A stretch of DNA of 64,000 bases, taken from the NCBI RefSeq assembly GCF_010669305.1, contig NZ_CP048649.1, forward strand, positions 1,178,001-1,242,000, in the 5' to 3' direction. A program made the translations under genes and the position numbers. Origin of the DNA: Aminipila butyrica (GTDB taxonomy: Bacteria; Bacillota; Clostridia; Peptostreptococcales; Anaerovoracaceae). Positions 16,409 through 25,118 of the stretch are shown here, one piece after another; the stretch's first letter is position 1, and the number at the start of each line of letters is the position of its first letter. A model generated the notes under the pieces. That model was not told the DNA's origin. It saw only the letters and a list, made by a program, of their open reading frames with translations, and ran no database searches.

Positions 16409-17178
16409 TGAAAAACGAATATAAAAAGATAAACTCAACAGAAGTACCGCTGCTCCAGGTAGAGCATTTGGAGAAAAGCTTTGGGGAGCATCAGGTGCTG
16501 ACCGATGTGGATTTTAAGGTCTATAAAGGGGATGTCATTTGTATCATTGGTTCTTCTGGCTCCGGCAAGTCCACCTTGCTCCGGTGTATGAACATGCTGG
16601 AACGGCCTTCTGGAGGCTGCATCTATCACAAGGAGAACTCCATCTTAGGAAAACCGGCCCAAGTAGCCCAGTACAGAGCCAAGGTGGGGATGGTCTTTCA
16701 GCAGTTCAACCTGTTTAGTAATCTGACAGTATTGGAAAACTGTATGTTGGGCCAGAAGCGGGTGTTGAAAAGGAGTGCTAAGGAGGCAAAGGCTACCAGC
16801 CTGACTTACTTAGATAAAGTCGGGATGCTTCCGTATATTTATGCAAAACCACATCAACTGTCAGGAGGCCAGAAGCAGCGGGTGGCCATTGCCAGAGCCT
16901 TGGCGATGGAACCGGAAGTTCTGCTCTTTGATGAGCCCACCAGTGCCCTGGACCCAGAAATGGTAGGAGAAGTGCTGGCGGTCATGCGGAATCTGGCAGA
17001 TGAAGGCCTGACCATGATTATTGTCACTCATGAGATGGCGTTTGCCAGGGATGTTTCTTCCCGGACTGTATTTATGGACCAGGGAATCATTGTGGAAGAC
17101 GAATCTCCGCAGGTAATTTTTACAGAGCCGAAAAATCAGCGAACCAAGGAGTTTTTGTCCAGATTTTTGATTGCATAA
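16405..17178 (+). CDS. Amino-acid ABC importer, ATP-binding subunit
   Basis: A 257-residue GlnQ/HisP-type ATPase. Walker A is GSSGSGKSTLLRCMNMLE, signature LSGGQKQRVAIARAL, Walker B LLFDEPTSALDPEMV, switch His in VTHEMAFARDV; all are intact. The gene overlaps the permease by four bases and ends just before a strong terminator, closing the operon. Confidence 0.95.
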   Translation: MMKNEYKKINSTEVPLLQVEHLEKSFGEHQVLTDVDFKVYKGDVICIIGSSGSGKSTLLRCMNMLERPSGGCIYHKENSILGKPAQVAQYRAKVGMVFQQFNLFSNLTVLENCMLGQKRVLKRSAKEAKATSLTYLDKVGMLPYIYAKPHQLSGGQKQRVAIARALAMEPEVLLFDEPTSALDPEMVGEVLAVMRNLADEGLTMIIVTHEMAFARDVSSRTVFMDQGIIVEDESPQVIFTEPKNQRTKEFLSRFLIA

Positions 17179-17213
17179 AGGCCAAAAAGAAATAAAAGGT
17201 GATTTAGAATAAA

Positions 17214-17256
17214 AGAAGAGAAGGGATAATCGTCACACGATTATCCCTTCTCTTCT
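17214..17256. terminator. Strong bidirectional terminator
   Basis: A perfect 20-base stem (AGAAGAGAAGGGATAATCGT at 17214-17233 with its complement at 17237-17256) and a three-base loop, between the importer operon and the convergent trans-sulfuration gene. Confidence 0.85.
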
Positions 17257-17328
17257 TGTGTTTTCTTTTGTGTAAATGCTATTTTGATTTGCAGGGACCG
17301 ATGGATAGCGAAGCAATTTGTTAAGCAA

Positions 17329-18522
17329 CTATAATCCAACTTGTGCCAGTGCTTGTCTGAGATCCTGAATCAAGTCTTCTGCATCCTCAATACCAACGCT
17401 CAGGCGAAAGAAACCACCGTGAAATTCTTCGGGGTAGAGATATTGGCGTTCATCGTTTTCGCCGAGAAATACGATTAAGCTTTCATCATGCCCGAGGGAT
17501 ACCGCAGAAGTGATAATCTTCAAAGCGGCTACAAACCGATTGTGTGTGTCGTGGTCCGCCTGGAGGCCAAAGGAGAGTACGCCGCCAAAACCTCCAGGCA
17601 TTTGATTTTTAGCGACTTTATGGCCCTTGTGGCTTTCCAGTCCTGGATATGCTACAAAACGTACACCGGCTTCTCCCTCCAGATAATGTGCGACAGCAAG
17701 GGCGTTGTTGTTGTGCTCCCGCATCCGCAGAGGTAATGTGGAGGAGCCCCGCATGATCAGCCAGGCATTAAAGGGGCTGATGGCTCCCCCCAGATTTACC
17801 ATCGAATCGGCGCGTATACGGCTGATTAAATCTCTGGAGCCAATGACCGCACCACCCATGGCATCGCCGTGACCGTTAATATATTTCGTTAAGCTTTCTA
17901 CTGTAAGATCTGCTCCCAGCTCCAAGGGGCGTTGGTTATAGGGAGACGCGAACGTATTATCTACGGAAAGCAGCACGCCATTTTGGTGCGCCAGCTGTGC
18001 GATGGCGGCAATGTCACTGATTTGGGTCGTGGGATTGCCTGGTGTTTCTATGTGGATTAGTTTTGTATTGGGCCGAATGGCTGCTTGAACCTGTTGAATA
18101 TCCGAAGTGTCGACAATGGTTGTTTCAATACCATATTTTTCTGGAAGAAGTTCATGGAGCAAGCGATAGACGGCAATGTATGTTATATTAGAGAATATAA
18201 TGTGGTCCCCAGATTTGAGCAATGCAAAAAACAGGCCTGATAAAGCGGCAACACCACTGGCTAGCACGACACAATCCTCCCCATTTTCCAAGGATTGCAG
18301 TCTTTCCTGCAAATAATTCTGGTTAGCGCCGCCATTGCGAGTGTATAGCGGTTTCTCTCCAGCGCTGCTCCAGTTCATATCCGAGGGATCATAGGGGAGT
18401 TCATAGCTGTTGGCCATGGTAATTGGCCGGCGAATTGCACCGGTTTCTTGATCTACGTCGTTGCCTGTATGGACAGCTCGCGTTTGAAATCCTAAATTAT
18501 TACCGTAGGTATGTTTGCTCAT
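17329..18522 (-). CDS. PLP-dependent trans-sulfuration enzyme (Cys/Met metabolism)
   Basis: About 397 residues of the cystathionine gamma-synthase/lyase/methionine gamma-lyase family. PLP lysine lies in ESLTKYINGHGDAMGG, the phosphate contact in LASGVAALSG, and HIETPGNPTTQISDI is conserved. Members eliminate or exchange groups at the gamma carbon of cystathionine, methionine or O-acylhomoserine; sequence alone does not decide which. The ATG at 18522 has AGGAGG nine bases upstream. It is a single gene with no S-box or T-box leader in the roughly 110 bases I examined upstream. Confidence 0.85.
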   Translation of the reverse strand: MSKHTYGNNLGFQTRAVHTGNDVDQETGAIRRPITMANSYELPYDPSDMNWSSAGEKPLYTRNGGANQNYLQERLQSLENGEDCVVLASGVAALSGLFFALLKSGDHIIFSNITYIAVYRLLHELLPEKYGIETTIVDTSDIQQVQAAIRPNTKLIHIETPGNPTTQISDIAAIAQLAHQNGVLLSVDNTFASPYNQRPLELGADLTVESLTKYINGHGDAMGGAVIGSRDLISRIRADSMVNLGGAISPFNAWLIMRGSSTLPLRMREHNNNALAVAHYLEGEAGVRFVAYPGLESHKGHKVAKNQMPGGFGGVLSFGLQADHDTHNRFVAALKIITSAVSLGHDESLIVFLGENDERQYLYPEEFHGGFFRLSVGIEDAEDLIQDLRQALAQVGL

Positions 18523-18710
18523 AGGTAGCACCTCCTGTATTTAAAATATTAATACCTAGTTTTCATATGGGAATTATATAAATATTAAACTATTATAACA
18601 AACAATACACACTTATAAAAGCTATTCTTAAAAAGTTTTTTATATTAAGGTCATTACCCGGTTTTCAATCGGCAGCAATCTACATTTAATCACGTAAAAC
18701 CAAAAAATGC

Positions 18711-18739
18711 TTGCAATAAAAAAGAACTTGTGATATAGT
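18711..18739 (+). promoter_or_regulatory. rplS promoter
   Basis: TTGCAA (18711-18716), 17 bases, TATAGT (18734-18739). RNA would start near 18746, leaving a leader of about 115 bases. Confidence 0.6.
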
Positions 18740-18746
18740 AGATAAG

Positions 18747-18858
18747 GTTATTACGGACGGTCCTCTGGACAGAGTTGCTTGTTGAAATACAAACGTTAAT
18801 CCAAAGCTGTAAGCTTTGTGAGTTTGCCATGAACGTCTTGGGAAGGAAGGAGGAAATA
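18747..18858 (+). promoter_or_regulatory. Probable L19 leader RNA
   Basis: The leader between the promoter and rplS contains GGTCCTCTGGAC and AAAGCTGTAAGCTTT inverted repeats with no open frame. Firmicutes carry a conserved L19 leader thought to allow feedback by L19 protein. I match it by position and structure, not by alignment. The remaining part of the 338-base gap (18523-18710) is AT-rich and featureless to me. Confidence 0.4.
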
Positions 18859-18861
18859 ACG

Positions 18862-19206
18862 ATGAATGTAATGGAAGCAATTGCACAGGAGTACATCAGA
18901 AACGACATTCCGAAGTTCAATGTTGGTGACACCGTAAAGGTACACATCAAGATTAAAGAAGGCACTAGAGAGAGAGTTCAGATATTCGAAGGCTTCGTAT
19001 TGAAGAAGCAGAACGGCGGTATCAATCAGACTTTTACAGTTAGAAGAATCGCATCTGGCGTTGGCGTAGAAAAGACATTCCCGATCAACTCACCAAAGAT
19101 TGACAAGGTTGAGGTAGTGAAGCAGGGTCGCGTAAGACGAGCTAAGTTGAACTACATGAGAGAGAGAACAGGTAAGGCTGCTAGAATCAAGAACAAGCGC
19201 GTATAA
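18862..19206 (+). CDS. rplS: 50S ribosomal protein L19
   Basis: 114 residues, the standard L19 length. FNVGDTVKVHIKIKEG, RVQIFEGFVLKKQNGG, TVRRIASGVGVEKTFP and RRAKLNYMRERTGKAARI are strongly conserved. ATG 18862 has AAGGAGG upstream. L19 sits at the 30S-50S interface. Often found with trmD and rimM; here it stands alone with a terminator, followed by ylqF and rnhB, a common Firmicutes order. Confidence 0.97.
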   Translation: MNVMEAIAQEYIRNDIPKFNVGDTVKVHIKIKEGTRERVQIFEGFVLKKQNGGINQTFTVRRIASGVGVEKTFPINSPKIDKVEVVKQGRVRRAKLNYMRERTGKAARIKNKRV

Positions 19207-19215
19207 TGAAAATCG

Positions 19216-19246
19216 AGGGGTCCCTTTGGGGACTCCTTATTTTTTC
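19216..19246 (+). terminator. Terminator after rplS
   Basis: AGGGGTCCC and GGGACTCCT form the stem with one wobble, then TTATTTTTTC. Confidence 0.8.
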
Positions 19247-19333
19247 ATCTTTTTCTTTAAATTTGGATAAAAACGGCTCAAAAGCCGCATAAATATGAAA
19301 AAAGCCCTGATACATGCAGGCAGAGGAGAAACT

Positions 19334-20179
19334 ATGATTGAACATATAAACTGGTATCCCGGTCACATGAAAAAGACCAGGGAGATGATTCAGGCTAACT
19401 TGAAAATGGTGGACCTGGTTATTGAAGTCATCGACGCCAGAATACCGATTTCCAGCCGAAATCCGATTATCAACGATTTGATTGGCGGTAAGCAGCGGGT
19501 CATTATCCTCAACAAGGTAGACTTAGCAGACAGCCGGGAAAATGAGGGCTGGACAAAGGTCTTTAAGGAAGAAGGCCATTTTGTGGTGCCGATGAACTGC
19601 ATGAATGGTGCGGGAGTGCCGGCTTTGCTGAGTTTATTGAGTAAATATCAGGAGGCCCGAAATCAGGAGCTGTCCAGAAAACGGACTTTGCGGATGATGA
19701 TTGTAGGCGTGCCCAATGTAGGCAAGTCTTCCTTAATCAATCGGCTTTTGGGCAAAAAGAGCGCCAAGACGGGGGACAGGCCAGGAGTGACCAGAGGAAA
19801 GCAGTGGCTGACCCTGTCCAATGGAATGCAGCTTCTGGACACGCCGGGTATCCTTTGGCCCAAGTTTGAGGATCCGCTAGTGGGCTTGAACTTGGCCTTC
19901 TGCGGATCGATTCGAGATGAGACCATGGATTTGGCATCCCTTGCGCTGGAATTGATTGGTGTGTTGCAAAAGGAGTATCCAGAGGAACTGATGGAGCGAT
20001 ACAAGCTGGTGGAGCTGGGGGAAGAACCTTTGGAAACCATGGAGGCTATCGCAGCTAAGCGAGGGTTTATCCTGTCAGGCAAGCGAACCGATTACGAACG
20101 AACTGCGCGGGCGGTACTGGACGAGTTTCGGGCAGGAATCATCGGCCGCATTACTTTGGAACACAGTGAGGATGCCTGA
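19334..20179 (+). CDS. ylqF: Ribosome biogenesis GTPase YlqF/RbgA
   Basis: About 281 residues with circularly permuted GTPase motifs: G4 LNKVDLAD first, then G1 GVPNVGKSSLINRLL and G3 LDTPGILWP. The N-terminus MIEHINWYPGHMKKTREMI is the family mark. RbgA helps late 50S subunit assembly. ATG 19334 with AGAGGAG upstream is preferred to the longer frame. Likely co-transcribed with rnhB, which begins 18 bases later. Confidence 0.95.
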   Translation: MIEHINWYPGHMKKTREMIQANLKMVDLVIEVIDARIPISSRNPIINDLIGGKQRVIILNKVDLADSRENEGWTKVFKEEGHFVVPMNCMNGAGVPALLSLLSKYQEARNQELSRKRTLRMMIVGVPNVGKSSLINRLLGKKSAKTGDRPGVTRGKQWLTLSNGMQLLDTPGILWPKFEDPLVGLNLAFCGSIRDETMDLASLALELIGVLQKEYPEELMERYKLVELGEEPLETMEAIAAKRGFILSGKRTDYERTARAVLDEFRAGIIGRITLEHSEDA

Positions 20180-20197
20180 TAGAAAGAGAGAAGAGCG

Positions 20198-20863
20198 ATG
20201 AAGCGGGAAGAACGGGAAGCATTGCTGCGGGAAAAACTGCAAGAAATGAAGAAATACGAGCAAGATTTGTATCGCTCAGGTCTGAATCTGGTGGCCGGTG
20301 TCGACGAGGTAGGCCGAGGGCCTCTGGCTGGGCCGGTGGTGGCTGCTTGTGCGGTGTTGCCTGCGGATTTTGATCTGTTGGGAGTGGATGATTCCAAAAA
20401 ATTATCGGAGAAGAAGCGGGAAGAACTCTTTGACCAGATTCGAGAAAAAGCGATGGCTTATGGTATCGGCATGGCCGACCATCTGGTTATTGATGAAATC
20501 AACATTTTAGAGGCCACCAAGAAAGCCATGGCGGAGGCGGTGGCCAACGCTGATGAAAGCTTGAAGAAGCAGGGATTGGCAGGCATCCAGCACCTGCTTA
20601 TCGATGCGTTGACGCTGAAAGAGGTGTCCATTCCCCAAACGGGCATTATCAAGGGCGATGCCAATAGCGTCTCTATTGCAGCAGCCTCTATTTTGGCCAA
20701 GGTTACCCGGGATCGGATGATGGCAGAATACAGCAAGATTTATCCGGACTATGCCTTTGAAAAGAATAAAGGCTATGGTACGAAGGCCCATTATGAGGGC
20801 ATAGAGAAAGCAGGAATCTGCCCCATACATAGGAAAACTTTTCTAAAAAAGCTTCTAGTTTAG
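20198..20863 (+). CDS. rnhB: Ribonuclease HII
   Basis: A 221-residue enzyme removing ribonucleotides from RNA-DNA hybrids and from DNA. The active-site start VDEVGRGPLAGPVVAACAV holds the catalytic Asp-Glu; VDDSKKLSEKKRE, IKGDANSVSIAAASILAKV and KNKGYGTKAHYEGI are conserved. It has the short N-terminal helix typical of bacterial HII. Confidence 0.95.
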   Translation: MKREEREALLREKLQEMKKYEQDLYRSGLNLVAGVDEVGRGPLAGPVVAACAVLPADFDLLGVDDSKKLSEKKREELFDQIREKAMAYGIGMADHLVIDEINILEATKKAMAEAVANADESLKKQGLAGIQHLLIDALTLKEVSIPQTGIIKGDANSVSIAAASILAKVTRDRMMAEYSKIYPDYAFEKNKGYGTKAHYEGIEKAGICPIHRKTFLKKLLV

Positions 20864-20945
20864 GAGACATGTCAGTTGACAAGCTTTTTACCAGAAGGTA
20901 AGCTATAAAAAGAAGATGATGGTAAGCAGGAAAGGGAGGAATCGC

Positions 20946-21803
20946 ATGAAGATTAGCGATATATTTAAAAAACGCCAATCCTTCTCCTTTGAAGTATTCC
21001 CGCCTAAGGCGGAGCAATCCATGGAGCCCTTGAAAAAAACCTTGGCAGAACTGTATAAGTTCCAGCCAGATTTTATCAGTTGCACCTATGGCGCCGGGGG
21101 AACCAATAAAGGAAGAAGCTCAGAACTGTGTGAAATAATTGAAAAAGACGGCCAACATGCCATGACGCATTTTACCTGTATCGGAAATACCCGGCAGGAT
21201 ATTATAGAAGCCATTCAGGAATATCGAGACCTGGGCGTAGAAAATGTGCTGGCTCTTCGAGGAGACATTCCTCACGGCTTGGATGGCACCAATGGGGATT
21301 TCAGCAATGCTAATCAGTTGCTGGAATTTCTGCGGGAGAATTTCCCCGACCTTTGTCTGGGGGCGGCTTGTTATCCAGAGAAGCATATGGAAGCGGATTC
21401 ACTGGACACGGATATCCACTACTTGAAGTTAAAGCAAGAAGCGGGGGCAGACTTTCTCATGACTCAGCTGTGCCACGATGTAGAAGCCTATGAACGTTTC
21501 CTGGAAACTATTCGGGCTCAAGGCATTCATCTGCCGGTGGTGGTAGGTCTCATGCCTGCGCTCTCCAAGGATAGTATTATCCGCATGTCTTTGTCTAACG
21601 GCTGCTCTATACCGAGAGAGCTGGCAGAGATTATCGGCAAGTACGGAGATACGCCGGAGGACTTTAAGAAAGCTGGAAAAGAATATACGGCCAAGCAGAT
21701 TTTGCGATACAGGCAAGCGGCAATCAATGGCCTGCATATTTATTCTTTAAATAAGTATGCGGATATTGTAGATATCCTACAGGCAGCAGGCATTGATAAA
21801 TAA
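20946..21803 (+). CDS. metF: 5,10-methylenetetrahydrofolate reductase
   Basis: About 285 residues, TIM-barrel flavoprotein reducing methylene- to methyl-tetrahydrofolate. MKISDIFKKRQSFSFEVFPP with the catalytic Glu, CTYGAGGTNKG, TCIGNTRQDI and LALRGDIP are conserved. ATG 20946 follows GGGAGG. There is no adjacent metV, unlike acetogenic MetFV pairs. It heads the folate block metF-fhs-fchA-folD and supplies methyl groups for methionine or corrinoid-dependent steps. Confidence 0.95.
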   Translation: MKISDIFKKRQSFSFEVFPPKAEQSMEPLKKTLAELYKFQPDFISCTYGAGGTNKGRSSELCEIIEKDGQHAMTHFTCIGNTRQDIIEAIQEYRDLGVENVLALRGDIPHGLDGTNGDFSNANQLLEFLRENFPDLCLGAACYPEKHMEADSLDTDIHYLKLKQEAGADFLMTQLCHDVEAYERFLETIRAQGIHLPVVVGLMPALSKDSIIRMSLSNGCSIPRELAEIIGKYGDTPEDFKKAGKEYTAKQILRYRQAAINGLHIYSLNKYADIVDILQAAGIDK

Positions 21804-21843
21804 GTACGTCATTTATAGATGATGAGAAAGGTCAGGGCTTTGT

Positions 21844-23520
21844 ATGGAATTCAAAAGTGATATTCAAATTGCACAGGAGACACCGTTGCATCACATCGGT
21901 GAAGTGGCCAAAGAGGCAGGTGTTGCAGAGAAATATTTAGAACTCTATGGAAACTATAAGGCAAAGGTGGACTATAATCTGTTGGAGGAAATGAAGGATG
22001 TGGCCAACGGAAAACTGATTTTAGTGACGGCCATCTCCCCAACACCGGCAGGAGAGGGCAAGACCACCACTACTGTAGGTCTGGCAGACGGCTTAAAACA
22101 GATTGACAAAAAAGTGGTGGTAGCCCTGAGAGAGCCATCTTTGGGACCGGTATTCGGCGTGAAAGGCGGAGCTGCTGGCGGCGGATATGCGCAGGTTATC
22201 CCTATGGAGGACATCAATCTACACTTTACGGGGGATATGCACGCCATCGGTGCGGCTAACAATCTGCTGGCCGCCATGCTGGACAACCACATTCAACAGG
22301 GAAACGAGCTGAATATCGATGCCAGAAAGATTACCTGGAAGCGTTGTATGGACATGAATGACCGACAGCTGCGGTTCGTGGTGGACGGCCTTGGGGGGAA
22401 GCCTAATGGTTCTCCTAGAGAAGACGGCTTTGATATTACTGTCGCCAGCGAAATCATGGCCATTCTCTGCATGTCTAAGGATATGGTGGATTTGAAGGAG
22501 CGAATTAAGCGCATCATCGTGGGCTATACCTATGAAGACAAGCCAGTTACCGCAGGAGACCTGAAAGCTCACGGTGCGTTGGCTGCCTTGCTGAAGGATG
22601 CGTTGAAGCCGAACTTGGTGCAGACCTTAGAGCACAATCCGGCCTTCATTCATGGGGGACCTTTTGCGAACATCGCCCATGGATGCAACTCCATCATGGC
22701 TACCAGGATGGCCCTAAAATTGGCGGATTACGTCGTGACTGAGGCTGGATTCGGTGCGGATTTAGGAGCGGAAAAGTTTTTAGATATCAAGTGCCGGGCA
22801 GCGGGGATCCAGCCTTCGGCTGTGGTGGTGGTGGCTACCGTGCGGGCATTAAAGCACCACGGCGGCGTAGCTAAGGCTGATTTGAATAAGGAAAACCTGG
22901 AAGCCTTGGAAAAAGGACTGCCAAATCTGTTGCAGCACGTGGAAAATATTACACAAGTGTTTAAGCTGCCAGCGGTGGTAGCCATCAATGCTTTCCCGAC
23001 GGATACTGCTGCGGAGCTGGCCTTAGTGGAAGAAAAGTGCAAAGCCCTGGGGGTAAAGGTGGCGTTGAGTCAGGTCTGGGCAAAGGGCGGCGAGGGCGGC
23101 AAGGTCCTGGCAGAAGAAGTGGTTAAATTATGCCAGCAGCCGAATCAGTTTGCCTACAGTTATGAATTGGATATGACTATTGAAGAGAAGCTGAACGCCA
23201 TCGCGACGAAGATTTACCGGGCGGAGGGCGTAGCCTTTACAGCGGCAGCCAGAAAGCAGTTGGATCAGCTGGAGAAGCTTGGATTTGGCAATATTCCTAT
23301 CTGTGTGGCTAAGACACAGTACAGTTTCTCCGATGACGGAAAGTTGCTGGGCGCACCGAGAGGGTTTGTGCTCACTGTGCGGAATCTGAAAGTTTCCGCA
23401 GGAGCCGGATTTATTGTGGCCTTAACAGGAGATATTATGACCATGCCGGGTCTGCCAAAGGTTCCGGCAGCGGAGAAAATTGACGTGGACAATACTGGAA
23501 AGATATCGGGCTTGTTCTAG
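21844..23520 (+). CDS. fhs: Formate-tetrahydrofolate ligase
   Basis: A 558-residue enzyme of normal length. It forms 10-formyl-tetrahydrofolate from formate and ATP, or makes ATP in reverse. The P-loop TPAGEGKTTTTVGLADGL and the signature VREPSLGP-like stretch LREPSLGPVFGVKGGAAGGG are clear. Located between metF and fchA; the block matches the methyl branch of one-carbon metabolism or a route draining formate from amino-acid or purine fermentation. Confidence 0.97.
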   Translation: MEFKSDIQIAQETPLHHIGEVAKEAGVAEKYLELYGNYKAKVDYNLLEEMKDVANGKLILVTAISPTPAGEGKTTTTVGLADGLKQIDKKVVVALREPSLGPVFGVKGGAAGGGYAQVIPMEDINLHFTGDMHAIGAANNLLAAMLDNHIQQGNELNIDARKITWKRCMDMNDRQLRFVVDGLGGKPNGSPREDGFDITVASEIMAILCMSKDMVDLKERIKRIIVGYTYEDKPVTAGDLKAHGALAALLKDALKPNLVQTLEHNPAFIHGGPFANIAHGCNSIMATRMALKLADYVVTEAGFGADLGAEKFLDIKCRAAGIQPSAVVVVATVRALKHHGGVAKADLNKENLEALEKGLPNLLQHVENITQVFKLPAVVAINAFPTDTAAELALVEEKCKALGVKVALSQVWAKGGEGGKVLAEEVVKLCQQPNQFAYSYELDMTIEEKLNAIATKIYRAEGVAFTAAARKQLDQLEKLGFGNIPICVAKTQYSFSDDGKLLGAPRGFVLTVRNLKVSAGAGFIVALTGDIMTMPGLPKVPAAEKIDVDNTGKISGLF

Positions 23521-23535
23521 GAAGGAATAGAAAAA

Positions 23536-24171
23536 ATGGCTTTTGTAAAGGGCTCTTGTGAAGAATTCGTAGAAGTGCTGGCCAGCAAGGCTGCGGTTCC
23601 CGGGGGAGGCGGAGCATCCGCCTTAGTCGGTGCCGTGGGTACCGCATTAGGAAGTATGGTTGCGGCCTTGACCGTGGGCAAGAAGCAGTATGCGGCGGTG
23701 GAAGCAGAAATGAAAGAGCTGGCAGAGCGGGCTCAGCAGATTCAGCGAGAACTGCTGCTGCTGGTGGACCGGGATGCGGAGGGCTTTGAACCGCTGGCCA
23801 AGGCCTATGGAATGCCAAAGGAGACCGCGGCCCAGCAAGCAGAAAAAGAAGTGGTCATGGAAGCGGCTCTAAAGGAAGCTTGTTCTGTGCCCTTGGCCAT
23901 CATGGGCCAATGTGGGGCAGCAATCGAGTTGCAGCAGGTTTTTGCAGCAAAGGGCAGCGTTCTGGCTGTCAGCGATGCAGGGGTAGGTGCGCTCTTTTGC
24001 AAGGCAGCGCTTCAGGGAGCCAGCCTAAATGTGTTTATCAATACCAAGGCCATGAAGGATCGGGTTTATGCGGAAGCCATCAATAAGGAAGCACGGAATT
24101 TGTTGGCGCAGTATGAGCCCTTAGCAGATGAAATATATAGCGGCGTAGCCGCTGAACTAATAAAGGAGTAG
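23536..24171 (+). CDS. fchA: Methenyl-THF cyclohydrolase / formimino-THF cyclodeaminase
   Basis: A 211-residue helical protein with AAVPGGGGASALVGAVGTAL and LTVGKKQYAAVE, the FchA/FTCD cyclodeaminase mark. It releases ammonia from formimino-THF and can hydrolyse methenyl-THF. Since FolD downstream also has cyclohydrolase activity, FchA may let formimino groups from histidine, glycine or purine breakdown enter the pool. 15 bases after fhs, 8 before folD. Confidence 0.9.
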   Translation: MAFVKGSCEEFVEVLASKAAVPGGGGASALVGAVGTALGSMVAALTVGKKQYAAVEAEMKELAERAQQIQRELLLLVDRDAEGFEPLAKAYGMPKETAAQQAEKEVVMEAALKEACSVPLAIMGQCGAAIELQQVFAAKGSVLAVSDAGVGALFCKAALQGASLNVFINTKAMKDRVYAEAINKEARNLLAQYEPLADEIYSGVAAELIKE

Positions 24172-24179
24172 CACAGTTT

Positions 24180-25028
24180 ATGGCACAGATTTTAAAAGGC
24201 AAAGACGTAGTGGATGCCGTAAATGAGAAGCTGATAGGGGAAGTGACCGCGTTAAAGGAACAGGGGGTCACCCCGACTTTAGGTATTATCCGGGTGGGCG
24301 CGAAGGTTGAAGACGTGTCTTATGAGAAAGGCGCAATAAAATGTGCGGAATCCATCGGCGTAGAGGTGAAGAAATATCTTTTTAAAGAAAATATTACCCA
24401 AGAACAGTTATTGAACGTCATCGCGGCCATAAATCTTGACTTGACCGTCCATGGTGTGATATTATTTAGACCGTTACCAGATCACATTGACGACAATACT
24501 ATCCGGAAAGCTTTGCTGGCTTGCAAGGATGTGGACGGCATTACAGACCAGTCCATGGCAGGGGTATATACTGGCACGGATTTGGGTTATCCCCCTTGTA
24601 CTCCGAGAGCTTGCATGGAGATTTTAGACCATTATGGCATCGACATAACGGGGAAGACGGTAGCTGTCATCGGGCGCAGCCTGGTGGTAGGCAGACCGGC
24701 AGCAATGATGGTTTTGGGAAAAAATGGAACTCCAGTTATCTGTCACACAAAGACAGAAGATATGAAAGATATCTGCCGAAATGCCGACGTGTTAATTGTT
24801 TCGGCGGGGCAGGCCAAGACCATCGGCTCGGAATATCTCCGGGAAGGTCAGGTGGTCATTGATGTGGGCATCAACATGACAGCGGATGGAAAGCTCTGCG
24901 GCGATGTAGATTTTGAAGCGGCGCAGCAGATTGTAAAAGCCATCACCCCTGTACCAGGCGGCGTGGGACGAGTGACCACCAGCCTGCTGATGATGCACGT
25001 CATCGACGCAGCAAGGAAAACTATCTAA
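24180..25028 (+). CDS. folD: Methylene-THF dehydrogenase / methenyl-THF cyclohydrolase
   Basis: 282 residues, the normal FolD length. The catalytic Lys lies in SYEKGAIKCAESIGVE; the pyridine nucleotide fold shows AVIGRSLVVGRPAAMMV and TPVPGGVGRVTTSLLM. The usual DVDGF-x-P segment reads DVDGITDQSMAGVYTG, a variant form seen with the clostridial type as I recall it. Closes the folate block before a terminator-like hairpin. Confidence 0.93.
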   Translation: MAQILKGKDVVDAVNEKLIGEVTALKEQGVTPTLGIIRVGAKVEDVSYEKGAIKCAESIGVEVKKYLFKENITQEQLLNVIAAINLDLTVHGVILFRPLPDHIDDNTIRKALLACKDVDGITDQSMAGVYTGTDLGYPPCTPRACMEILDHYGIDITGKTVAVIGRSLVVGRPAAMMVLGKNGTPVICHTKTEDMKDICRNADVLIVSAGQAKTIGSEYLREGQVVIDVGINMTADGKLCGDVDFEAAQQIVKAITPVPGGVGRVTTSLLMMHVIDAARKTI

Positions 25029-25059
25029 TATTTTGGAAATATAACAGCAAATTGGGAAG

Positions 25060-25099
25060 AGCGGCCTTGATCATCGAGATGATGATGGGTCGTTTTTTC
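25060..25099 (+). terminator. Terminator between folD and hemB
   Basis: AGCGGCCTTGATCATC pairs, with several wobbles, with GATGATGGGTCGTT, followed by TTTTT. hemB starts 20 bases later, so some read-through or an unseen promoter is needed. Confidence 0.55.
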
Positions 25100-25118
25100 T
25101 AGGAAAAGGAGCGAACGT

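Noticed and set aside
18523..18660. Possible S-box or T-box leader before the trans-sulfuration gene
   Set aside because: The upstream stretch is about 110 AT-rich bases with no conserved riboswitch core, anticodon-like bulge or terminator.
22219..23042. Long open frames antisense to fhs
   Set aside because: They mirror the codon pattern of fhs, have no ribosome sites and match no family; they are shadows of the real gene.
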